DNA of 64,000 nt from Variovorax sp. 54 (GTDB taxonomy: Bacteria > Pseudomonadota > Gammaproteobacteria > Burkholderiales > Burkholderiaceae_C), in the NCBI RefSeq assembly GCF_002754375.1, contig NZ_PEFF01000001.1, forward strand, positions 4,853,501 to 4,917,500. Direction: 5' to 3'. The notes under the pieces are model-generated. The model did no database searches and was not told where the DNA came from. It saw only the letters and a list, made by a program, of their open reading frames with translations. The position numbers and the translations under genes are program-made. Each line of letters begins with the position of its first letter. Position 1 is the stretch's first letter. Below are positions 54,143 to 63,058 of the stretch, in pieces.

Positions 54143-55063
54143 TCAGTCTGGGGTGACCGTGTGCTGGGCGAGGGCTTCCAAAGCCTTCACCAGCGCCGAG
54201 TGGTCCAGCTGGCCGTAGCCCATTGCCGCGCAGGCGTTCATCAGCTGCGCCGCGTTCGCGGTCTGCGGCAGCGCCACACCCAGCGAACGCGCGCTCTGCA
54301 TCGCGAGGTTCAAATCCTTCTGGTGCAGCGAAATGCGGAAGCCCGGCGCGAAGGTGCGCTTGATCATGCGTTCGCCGTGCACTTCGAGAATGCGGGAGCT
54401 GGCAAAGCCGCCCATCAGCGCCTGGCGCACCTTGGCGGGGTCGGCGCCGGCCTTCGAGGCGAACACCAGCGCTTCGCTCACGGCGGCGATGTTCAGCGCC
54501 ACGATGATCTGGTTGGCCACCTTGCAGACCTGGCCGTCGCCCGCGCCGCCCACCAGCGTCACGTTCTTGCCCATCTTGTCGAGCAGCGGCTTCACGCGGC
54601 CGAAGGTGCCTTCGTCGCCGCCGCACATGATCGTCAGGCTCGCGGCCTTGGCGCCCACTTCGCCGCCCGAGACCGGCGCGTCGATGTAGCCGGCGCCCAG
54701 CGCGACGATGCGGCGTGCGAATTCCTTGGTGGCGATCGGGTCGATGGAGCTGCAGTCCACCACGATCTTGCCCTGCGAACCCTTCAGGCCGTCGGCCACG
54801 CCTTCCGCGCCCGGCACGCCGAACAGCACCTTTTCCACGTCTGGGGTGTCGGGCACCATGATGAAGATGATGTCGGCCTTGCGCGCCACTTCGGCGGCCG
54901 AGCCGCAGATGGTGGCCTTCGAGACGAAGGGCTCGGGCGTGTTGCCGTGCGTGTTCACGAAGAGCTCGTGGCCTGCGTCGAGCAGGTGGCCCGCCATGGG
55001 GGCGCCCATGATGCCCAGGCCGATGAATCCGATTTTTTGTGCGCTTGCTGCTGCAGTGGTCAT
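54143..55063 (-). CDS. glxR: Tartronate-semialdehyde (2-hydroxy-3-oxopropionate) reductase
   Basis: A 306-residue beta-hydroxyacid dehydrogenase reducing tartronate semialdehyde to glycerate. Rossmann motif GFIGLGIMGAPMAGHLL, substrate motif DAPVSGGEVGAKAASLTIM, catalytic Lys in GDGQVCKVANQIIVALN. The ATG at 55063 is 23 bases after the hyi stop. Third gene of gcl-hyi-glxR. Confidence 0.93.
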   Translation of the reverse strand: MTTAAASAQKIGFIGLGIMGAPMAGHLLDAGHELFVNTHGNTPEPFVSKATICGSAAEVARKADIIFIMVPDTPDVEKVLFGVPGAEGVADGLKGSQGKIVVDCSSIDPIATKEFARRIVALGAGYIDAPVSGGEVGAKAASLTIMCGGDEGTFGRVKPLLDKMGKNVTLVGGAGDGQVCKVANQIIVALNIAAVSEALVFASKAGADPAKVRQALMGGFASSRILEVHGERMIKRTFAPGFRISLHQKDLNLAMQSARSLGVALPQTANAAQLMNACAAMGYGQLDHSALVKALEALAQHTVTPD

Positions 55064-55086
55064 GTCTCTGTTTCCTTCGTGAACGT

Positions 55087-55872
55087 TCATTGCTTCTTCG
55101 TGAGGGCTTCGCGCCAGCCGAGGCCTTCCACCGTGGTGGCGCGGGGCTTGTACTCGCAGCCGATCCATCCGTCGTAGCCCAGCGCATCGATGTGCTGGAA
55201 CAGCCACGGGTAGTTGATCTCGCCCGTGCCCGGCTCGCCGCGGCCGGGGTTGTCGGCCAGCTGGATGTGGCCGATGCGTGCCAGCTGCTTCGTGAGCGTG
55301 TTGCCCAGCTCGCCTTCCATGCGCTGTGCGTGATAGATGTCGTACTGCACGCGCAGGTTGTCCGAACCCACCTCGTCGATCAGCGCCAGCGCCTGGTCGG
55401 TGCGCGTGAGAAAGAAGCCGGGGATGTCGAAGGTGTTGATCGGCTCGATCAGCAGGCGCAGGCCCGCGGCTTCCAGCTCGCGCGCGGCAAGGCGCAGGTT
55501 CTCGACCACGGTCTTGTGCGCGGCATCGGTGCTCACGCCCGCCGGTACCTTGCCGACCAGGCAATTGAGCTGCGGGCAGCCCAGCGCCGTGGCGTAGTCG
55601 ATGGCCAGCGCGATGCCTTCGCGGAACTCGCCGGTGCGGTCCGGGTGGCAGGCGATGCCGCGCTCGCCCTTGTCCCAGTCGCCGGCCGGCAGGTTGTGCA
55701 GCACCTGCTGCAGGCCATTCGTGCGCAACGCGGCCGTGAGTTCCTTCTTGTCGAAGGGGTAGGGGAAGAGGTACTCCACCGCCTCGAAGCCGGCCTTGGC
55801 GGCCGCCTCGAAGCGCTGCATGAACGGCAGCTCGGTGAAGAGCATCGTGAGATTGGCGGCGAACTTGGGCAT
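55087..55872 (-). CDS. hyi: Hydroxypyruvate isomerase
   Basis: A 261-residue TIM-barrel isomerase interconverting hydroxypyruvate and tartronate semialdehyde. Blocks: MPKFAANLTMLFTELPFMQR, GFEAVEYLFPYPFDKKEL, LIEPINTFDIPGFFL, VQYDIYHAQRMEGEL and HIQLADNPGRGEPGTGEI, carrying the metal-binding Glu/Asp/His. It sits 17 bases downstream of gcl. Confidence 0.94.
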   Translation of the reverse strand: MPKFAANLTMLFTELPFMQRFEAAAKAGFEAVEYLFPYPFDKKELTAALRTNGLQQVLHNLPAGDWDKGERGIACHPDRTGEFREGIALAIDYATALGCPQLNCLVGKVPAGVSTDAAHKTVVENLRLAARELEAAGLRLLIEPINTFDIPGFFLTRTDQALALIDEVGSDNLRVQYDIYHAQRMEGELGNTLTKQLARIGHIQLADNPGRGEPGTGEINYPWLFQHIDALGYDGWIGCEYKPRATTVEGLGWREALTKKQ

Positions 55873-55889
55873 GTCTCTTGTCTCCTCGA

Positions 55890-57683
<1,794 letters not shown>

Positions 57684-57758
57684 TGAAAGTCTCCTTGAGG
57701 TGGCCTCACTGTAGGAAGCGGGGCGCATTCCAAGAAGACGGCTGGGGACCATAAAACC

Positions 57759-57775
57759 TATTCCGCCATGGAATA
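57759..57775. promoter_or_regulatory. LysR-type operator between gcl and its regulator
   Basis: TATTCC-N5-GGAATA is a perfect 6-5-6 palindrome with the T-N11-A core of LysR sites. It lies 76 bp before the gcl start and 99 bp before the LysR start, in the middle of the divergent promoter region. Confidence 0.75.
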
Positions 57776-57794
57776 ACTGGCTACCATGGTCGCC

Positions 57795-57859
57795 GCCGGG
57801 CCGCCCCAAGGCGACCGGCCCCCTCGGGGGGCAGCGATACACGAAGTGATGAGCGATGG
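57795..57859 (+). repeat. Dispersed GCCGGGCCGCCCCAAG element, copy B
   Basis: It begins GCCGGGCCGCCCCAAG (57795-57810), carries the hairpin GCCCCC-TCG-GGGGGC (57818-57832), and ends CACGAAG (57840-57846) and ATGAGCGATGG (57849-57859). Flanks equal copy A at 36851; the hairpin differs. Here the ATG is not in frame with the following gene, which uses its own TAAGGAG 9 bases further. Confidence 0.75.
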
Positions 57860-57874
57860 GGGTAAGGAGTATTC

Positions 57875-58777
57875 ATGGACCGACTACTGGCTATGGAAAT
57901 GTTCGTGCGGGTCGTCGAGACTGGCAGCTTCTCGAAGGCGGCGCGCGAGTTCAACACCACGCAGCCCACCGTGACCAAGCAGGTCGCGGCCACGGAGGCG
58001 CGCCTCAAGGTGCGGCTGCTCAACCGCAACACGCGCGGCGTGAGCCTCACGGAGCCGGGCGCGCTCTACTACGAGAAGTGCAAGACCATCGTGCGCGACG
58101 CCGAGGAGGCCGACAGCATCGTGCAGCTGCGGCAGAACCAGGCGCAGGGCCTGCTGCGCGTGGGCACCTCGGTGGCTTTCGGGCGACGCGTGGTGGTGCC
58201 GCTGGCGCTGGAGTACATGCGCCGGCATCCGCAGGTGCAGCTCGACCTGAGCTTTGAAGACCGTTACGTCGACCTCATCGCGCAGGGCATCGACGTGGCG
58301 ATCCGCATGGGCAAGCTGGCCGACTCGTCACTGGGTGCGCGCTACCTCGGCGCGAACCCGTGGGTCATGGTGGCGTCGCCGGCCTACCTGAAGAAGCACG
58401 GCACGCCCAAGCGCGCGCAAGACCTGAGTGCGCACGTGGCGCTGATCTACAGCAGCGTGGTGGGCGACGAGTTCTGGCGCATGCACACGCCGAAGGGCGA
58501 TCCGGTGACGGTGCCTGTGTCGGGGCGCTTCCGTTCCAACAACCTGTCGGCGGTGCTGGCTGCGGCGCGTGATGGGTTGGGGATTGCGCTGATGCCTCGT
58601 TACGTGGCGAGTGAGTCGCTGGCTGCGGGGAAGGTGAACGCCGTCCTTGGGGACCATGCGTTGCCTGAGCAGGAGATTCACGCGGTGTTTCCTTCGCCCA
58701 AATTAGTGCCGGGGAAGGTGTCGGGGTTTGTGGCGTTTCTGCAGGGGCGGTTTGATGAGGGGTGGTGGGACGCCTGA
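57875..58777 (+). CDS. LysR-family regulator of the glyoxylate operon
   Basis: A 300-residue LysR regulator: N-terminal HTH (MFVRVVETGSFSKAAREFNT, TQPTVTKQVAATEARLKVRL) and a periplasmic-binding-like effector domain. Divergent from gcl, so it probably controls gcl-hyi-glxR through the TATTCC-N5-GGAATA site. AAGGAG precedes the ATG. Codon style changes in the last ~215 bases (GGG, TTT, CCT and ATT become frequent from about 58560), like the 3' half of the monooxygenase gene at 21689. Confidence 0.9.
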   Translation: MDRLLAMEMFVRVVETGSFSKAAREFNTTQPTVTKQVAATEARLKVRLLNRNTRGVSLTEPGALYYEKCKTIVRDAEEADSIVQLRQNQAQGLLRVGTSVAFGRRVVVPLALEYMRRHPQVQLDLSFEDRYVDLIAQGIDVAIRMGKLADSSLGARYLGANPWVMVASPAYLKKHGTPKRAQDLSAHVALIYSSVVGDEFWRMHTPKGDPVTVPVSGRFRSNNLSAVLAAARDGLGIALMPRYVASESLAAGKVNAVLGDHALPEQEIHAVFPSPKLVPGKVSGFVAFLQGRFDEGWWDA

Positions 58778-58785
58778 CGTGGTTT

Positions 58786-58949
58786 GTTCAGGGCGTGTGC
58801 ACAGGACATCGGGTACTCCCCTCCGCGAATGTCCCCCGCTTCGCTCCTCCTTGATTTCGCTGCGGGGAGCACCCAATGCCCTGCGCACTTGGGCACGCGG
58901 CGAGTGATCTGCCCATCAACCACCGTCGGCGTGAGCGTCGCCCTGAACG
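58786..58949 (+). repeat. MITE/REP-like element with 10-bp inverted ends
   Basis: A 164-bp intergenic element starts GTTCAGGGCG (58786-58795) and ends CGCCCTGAAC (58940-58949), perfect inverted ends. Another strong hairpin, GGCGTGAGCGT (58929-58939) with ACGCTCACGCC (58954-58964), overlaps its right end. It fills the convergent gap between the LysR and carotenoid-oxygenase genes and begins 9 bases after the LysR stop. A truncated relative is at 22875-22901. Confidence 0.65.
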
Positions 58950-58967
58950 ACAACGCTCACGCCCTGT

Positions 58968-60470
58968 TCAGGCCTTCACGAAGGCACCGTGCAACCCCAG
59001 CGGCAGCGCATAAGGCAGCGTCGCCTGCGCCACAGGCCCAGCGGCCAAGTGGTCGGCTGCAAAGCACGACAGCACCGTCCGCTGCCGACCGAAGTCCAGC
59101 GCCGTGCCCAGCACCCAGCCGGGCTTCGCGCCATCCGGCACGAAGACATGCTCTTCCACGATGGCCTGCACGCCGTAGCTGAAGCGCTGGCTGCGCCCGG
59201 TCTCGATGTCGGTGCGCGCGACCGCGCCGAAGCCCGGCACGTCGGCGCGCGTCTGTGTGGCGTGGACCACCTGGCGGTGGCGCATGCCGACGCGGCGCGG
59301 ATCGATGCGCGGGAACTCGGCTTCCATGGGCAATTCGCGCTGCGTGGCCTTGCCAGTGCCCAGGTCGAGCGTGGCGACAGTCAGGCGTGGTTCGTTGCGG
59401 CGCACGCGGCGCGCGCGCATCACCTCGCGGTTGCTGGTGAACACCGACTCGGCGTTCTGCGTGCGCACGTAGTCGACGTGGATGCGCGCACCGCGGGGCG
59501 TGTTTTCTTCCCAGGCATTGCCGACGTGGAACAGGAAGCCGGCCGGCAGCTCGAACAGCTGGCGCTTGTCCCAGTTCTGCTTGTCGACCACCAGCGCGCG
59601 CATGCCCAGTTCAGGCCGCCAGACGTGGGCGTCGAGGAAGCTTGCGCCGGCCTCCTTGCGCTTGCTGTCGTACACCAGCGGCGGCATGAGGAACACCAGG
59701 TGCCGCGCGGTCACGGCGAAGTCGTGGACCATCGGCAGCTCGGGCACCGGCACGACGGCCGCGCGACGCAGCGCGCCGCCGGGCGCGATCTCGTACAGCG
59801 CGAGCAGGCTTTGGCCCGAGCTCACGCCGAAGTTCCACACGGTGCCGTCCGGGTCGACCTTGGGGTGGGCCGAGAAGGGCATGCCCGCGAGGTCGGCGCG
59901 CCAGGTCTTCACGCCCAGCGTGTCGAGCGTGCGCGCATCGATGCGCGTGGCCGAGCCGCCTTCCCACAGCGCGAGCACCTCGCCCTGCATCGGCAGCACG
60001 CTGGTGTTGGCGACGTTGATGGCATCGGCCGAGGTGGGCGGCTCCACGCCCGGCGGCATGGTGCCGAAGGCCTCGGTGAGGCGGCGGCCGGCCTTCACTT
60101 CGGCCACGCGTTTGGGCGTGGCGACATAGCGGCCCTGGTGCCGCACGTCGGCGCCCTCGATGACGAAGCGGTGGACCATGCCGTCGCCGTCGAACCAGTG
60201 GTGGTAGCGCTCACCGCCCAGGTCGTGGCCGGCCGGGCCGATGCGGAACAGCGTGCCGGCCACGGCGTCGGGGAAGCGACCGCGCACGGTGGCGCGGGTC
60301 AGCGGCAGGTCGCCCGGGGGCGTGGCGAAGCCGATCTTCCACGGGGCGTCGGCGGCTTCGAACTGGGCTTGCCAGTTGTCGTCGGTGGTGCCGGCAGCAC
60401 GCGCCAGCGGGCTGAAGAGGGGCAGGGCGCCGGCGGCGGCCAGCAGGCGCAGGAGTTCGCGTCGTTCCAT
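58968..60470 (-). CDS. Carotenoid oxygenase family protein, exported
   Basis: A 500-residue RPE65/carotenoid-cleavage-dioxygenase-type protein. The four iron-binding His are recognisable in PFSAHPKVDPDG, MVHDFAVTARH, LFHVGNAWEE and the C-terminal LGLHGAFVKA. The N terminus (MERRELLRLLAAAGALPLFSP) is a signal with RR-like basic residues, so the enzyme is probably exported, unusual for the family. In bacteria such enzymes cleave carotenoids or lignin stilbenes; no carotenoid genes are here. It is 11 bases after the DUF2141 gene, forming a pair. Confidence 0.87.
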   Translation of the reverse strand: MERRELLRLLAAAGALPLFSPLARAAGTTDDNWQAQFEAADAPWKIGFATPPGDLPLTRATVRGRFPDAVAGTLFRIGPAGHDLGGERYHHWFDGDGMVHRFVIEGADVRHQGRYVATPKRVAEVKAGRRLTEAFGTMPPGVEPPTSADAINVANTSVLPMQGEVLALWEGGSATRIDARTLDTLGVKTWRADLAGMPFSAHPKVDPDGTVWNFGVSSGQSLLALYEIAPGGALRRAAVVPVPELPMVHDFAVTARHLVFLMPPLVYDSKRKEAGASFLDAHVWRPELGMRALVVDKQNWDKRQLFELPAGFLFHVGNAWEENTPRGARIHVDYVRTQNAESVFTSNREVMRARRVRRNEPRLTVATLDLGTGKATQRELPMEAEFPRIDPRRVGMRHRQVVHATQTRADVPGFGAVARTDIETGRSQRFSYGVQAIVEEHVFVPDGAKPGWVLGTALDFGRQRTVLSCFAADHLAAGPVAQATLPYALPLGLHGAFVKA

Positions 60471-60481
60471 GGCGGTGCTCC

Positions 60482-60919
60482 TCAGCGCAGATGGATGACG
60501 GCCTGCGCGTCGGCATCGACGCGGAAGGCCGCGGCCTCGAAGTCGGGCGCGCCACGGTTGCCCTTGGCGTCGTTCGAGAAGCCATAGCGTTCGATCGGCA
60601 TGCCCACCAGGTTGGTGTCGAGCTTGCCGTTGCCGTTCTCGTCGGCGAACACGCGCAGCGCGTAGCGCCCCGGTGCCAGGTCGGTGAAGACGAAGCGGGC
60701 CTTGCCTTCGCGCATCGGCGCGGTCTGAGAGGCGACGGCCTTGCTCTCGGTATAGCCGGCGGCGTCGTTGTACAGCGCGACGTAGAGCGTGGCGCCGGCG
60801 GCCGGGCCGTCGGCGATGCTGAGGTTCAGGTCGGCGGCCAGGGCGCCGAGCGGGGCGAGCGCGGCGGCCGCGAGAAGAGCGCGCGCGGCGGGGCGGGAGA
60901 GCAAAGCGGGAAGGTGCAT
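60482..60919 (-). CDS. DUF2141 family secreted protein
   Basis: A 145-residue protein with a Sec signal (MHLPALLSRPAARALLAAAAL, cut near ALAA) and a DUF2141 beta-sandwich: ATLYVALYNDAAGY, YALRVFADENGNGKLDTNLVG, and IERYGFSNDAKGNRGAPDFE. The family is a small periplasmic or surface protein of unknown role. The ATG at 60919 gives a good signal peptide; longer in-frame starts lack one. Co-directional with the carotenoid oxygenase gene. Confidence 0.85.
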   Translation of the reverse strand: MHLPALLSRPAARALLAAAALAPLGALAADLNLSIADGPAAGATLYVALYNDAAGYTESKAVASQTAPMREGKARFVFTDLAPGRYALRVFADENGNGKLDTNLVGMPIERYGFSNDAKGNRGAPDFEAAAFRVDADAQAVIHLR

Positions 60920-61064
60920 GGCAGGCCTCGTGGTGGATGGAGGGCCCGACGATCCCGCAGTCGCCGGGCGGTGCCCAGCGTCATGCGACGGAATGCGTGA
61001 ATGCGCGCGCGAAATGCGCGCAGAAGGAGCGAACGCCGCGGCCTGAGTGAGGTCCGGCGCGCTG

Positions 61065-62174
61065 TCAGGTCTTGTCCCGCCCGTTCTTCGGGGCTTCTGC
61101 GGCCTCTTCGATCGCGTGCCCGGTGCCCACGTGGCCCGAGTCCGCAAAGAGGCTCCAGGCGGCCATGAACAGCGCCGCGATCACCGGCCCGATCACGAAG
61201 CCGTTGATGCCGAAGATCGCCATGCCGCCGATGGTCGACATCAGCACGATGTAGTCGGGCATCTGCGTGTCCTTGCCCACCAGCACGGGGCGCAGGATGT
61301 TGTCGACCAGGCCGATCACGAACACGCCGATGAAGATCAGCACGCCGCCCTGCCAGAAGTGTCCCGTGGCCAGGTAGTAGATGGCCACCGGCCCCCAGAT
61401 GAGCGCCGCGCCCACGGCCGGCAGCAGCGACAGGAAGGCCATCAGCACGGCCCACAGCAGCGCGCCCTGCACACCGAGGAACCAGAACGCCAGCCCGCCG
61501 ATGGTGCCCTGCGCAATGGCCACGGCCACGTTGCCCTTCACGGTGGCGCGGATCACGGTGGTGAATTTGTTCAGCAAGTAGTGCGTGTGCGGCTTGGCCA
61601 GCGGCACGGCGTCGCGCATCGTCTTGGACAGCGTCGCGCCGTCGCGCACCAGGAAATACAGCAGGTACAGCATCACGAAGAAGCTGATGACGAAGTCGAA
61701 GGTGTTCTGCCCGATGGCCAGCGCCTGGCTCGCAATGAGCTGGCTGGCCTGGCCCGCCATGGTCGAGATGCGTTCCTGCCAGGCTGCCATGTCGCCCAGG
61801 TTGAAGCGCTCCACGATGTTCATCAGCCACTGCGGCGTGGCGTCCAGGATCTGCTGGAAGTAGGCCGCGAAGTTGATCTGGCCCGAGCGGATGCTCTGCG
61901 TGATCAGCGACACCTCCTGCACCAGCGACACGCCCAGCATGGCCAGCGGCAGGATCACGATGAACAAGCAGATCGCCAGCGTCGAGAGCGCTGCGGCGTT
62001 GTGCCGGCCGGGCATCTTCTTGAGCAGCCACTTGAACAGCGGCGTGAACAGAATCGCCAGCGCCACCCCCCAGAGCACCGCGCCGAAGAACGGCATCAGC
62101 ACCCACAGAAAGGCGACGGTGACAGCAGCAAGCAGGGCGAGGAAGACGCCGCGCTGAAGTTGGGGAGAGTTCAT
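61065..62174 (-). CDS. AI-2E family transporter (PerM/YdiK type)
   Basis: A 369-residue membrane protein with seven to eight helices: LLAAVTVAFLWVLMPFFGAV, LLYFLVRDGATLSKTMRDAVPL, ALIWGPVAIYYLATG and GFVIGPVIAALFMAAWSL. It belongs to the AI-2E transporter superfamily, whose cargo varies. The ATG at 62174 (MNSPQLQRGVF) starts the domain; the frame continues upstream without support. Confidence 0.88.
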   Translation of the reverse strand: MNSPQLQRGVFLALLAAVTVAFLWVLMPFFGAVLWGVALAILFTPLFKWLLKKMPGRHNAAALSTLAICLFIVILPLAMLGVSLVQEVSLITQSIRSGQINFAAYFQQILDATPQWLMNIVERFNLGDMAAWQERISTMAGQASQLIASQALAIGQNTFDFVISFFVMLYLLYFLVRDGATLSKTMRDAVPLAKPHTHYLLNKFTTVIRATVKGNVAVAIAQGTIGGLAFWFLGVQGALLWAVLMAFLSLLPAVGAALIWGPVAIYYLATGHFWQGGVLIFIGVFVIGLVDNILRPVLVGKDTQMPDYIVLMSTIGGMAIFGINGFVIGPVIAALFMAAWSLFADSGHVGTGHAIEEAAEAPKNGRDKT

Positions 62175-62256
62175 AAGTGTCTCGGACTGTAGCCGAGCCG
62201 GAACCCGTCGCCGTGTCAGCCGGCGCGCCCTTGTGCGGCGCAGCAGGCTTGCCCAG

Positions 62257-62287
62257 AAAAAACGCCGCAGGCGCAAGACCGGCGGCG
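62257..62287 (-). terminator. Terminator of the dctA-gntR unit
   Basis: On the minus strand CGCCGC (62287-62282) pairs with GCGGCG (62268-62263) over a 13-base loop, followed by TTTTTT (62262-62257). It lies 59 bases after the GntR stop. Confidence 0.65.
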
Positions 62288-62292
62288 AGTGT

Positions 62293-62313
62293 CAGCTATT
62301 CAATTGATAGCTG
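62293..62313. repeat. CAGCTAT/ATAGCTG palindrome
   Basis: CAGCTAT and ATAGCTG are perfect 7-bp arms around TCAATTG, itself near-palindromic, just after the terminator region of gntR. It resembles an AT-rich intergenic palindrome that I recall as abundant in Comamonadaceae genomes. Confidence 0.6.
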
Positions 62314-62345
62314 GCGGTGGCACAAATGCACGACAGGGCACAGCT

Positions 62346-63053
62346 TCAGCGCTTGGCCGCGCGCGGCAGCGCCACGGGCGCCAGCGTGGCGCGCAGCCGG
62401 CTCGGGGCATCGGGCTCGGCGGTCGCGTCGACCTCCAGCGCCCGTTCGACATTGCCGATGTGGTCGAGCATGAGCTGGCGCGCCTGCGCGATGTTGCCGG
62501 CCTCGAGCGCCTCGACGATGGCGCCGTGCTCCGCGCACGACTGCCCGGCCTCGTGCTTCGACTGGTAGAGCGTGGCGGCCAGCGTGGTGCGCGCCGTGAG
62601 GTCGCGCAGCACGTCGACCAACAACTGGTGGCCCATCTGCTCGGCCAGGCAGACATGGAAGTCGGCCAGCAGGAAGGCGCGCGTGGCGGCATCGGCGCCT
62701 TCGATGGCGCGCTGCTCGTCGGCGATGTGGTCGCGCAGCTTGCGGATCACTTGGCCCAGCGGCCGGCCTTCGCTGGCCGCGAGGATGCCGGCCTCGACGA
62801 TGCGGCGCGCCGAGAAAGCGTCGCGCGCTTCCTCGGCCGAGGGCTCCACCACGTACCAGCCGCGGCGCGACTGCACCTCGACGAAACCGCGCGCCTGCAG
62901 CTGCATCAGCGCCTCGCGCACCATGGTGCGGCTGACCGAGAAGTTCTCGGCCAGCGCCTGCTCGCCGAGCCGGTCGCCGGGCGCGAGCTTCTGCGCGAGG
63001 ATGGCCTCGACGACGCGTTCGGCGATGGCGGTGGGGCTGACGTCGGCGGGCAT
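62346..63053 (-). CDS. GntR-family regulator with FCD domain
   Basis: A 235-residue regulator: N-terminal wHTH (LAPGDRLGEQALAENFSVSR, TMVREALMQLQARGFVEVQS) and an all-helical FCD effector domain with metal-type His (DFHVCLAEQMG, EHGAIVEALEAGNIAQA). It starts five A after the stop of the DctA gene (TGA-A5-ATG), without its own ribosome site, so it is probably translated by re-initiation. It likely senses the same organic acid as the carrier. Confidence 0.9.
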   Translation of the reverse strand: MPADVSPTAIAERVVEAILAQKLAPGDRLGEQALAENFSVSRTMVREALMQLQARGFVEVQSRRGWYVVEPSAEEARDAFSARRIVEAGILAASEGRPLGQVIRKLRDHIADEQRAIEGADAATRAFLLADFHVCLAEQMGHQLLVDVLRDLTARTTLAATLYQSKHEAGQSCAEHGAIVEALEAGNIAQARQLMLDHIGNVERALEVDATAEPDAPSRLRATLAPVALPRAAKR

Positions 63054-63058
63054 TTTTT

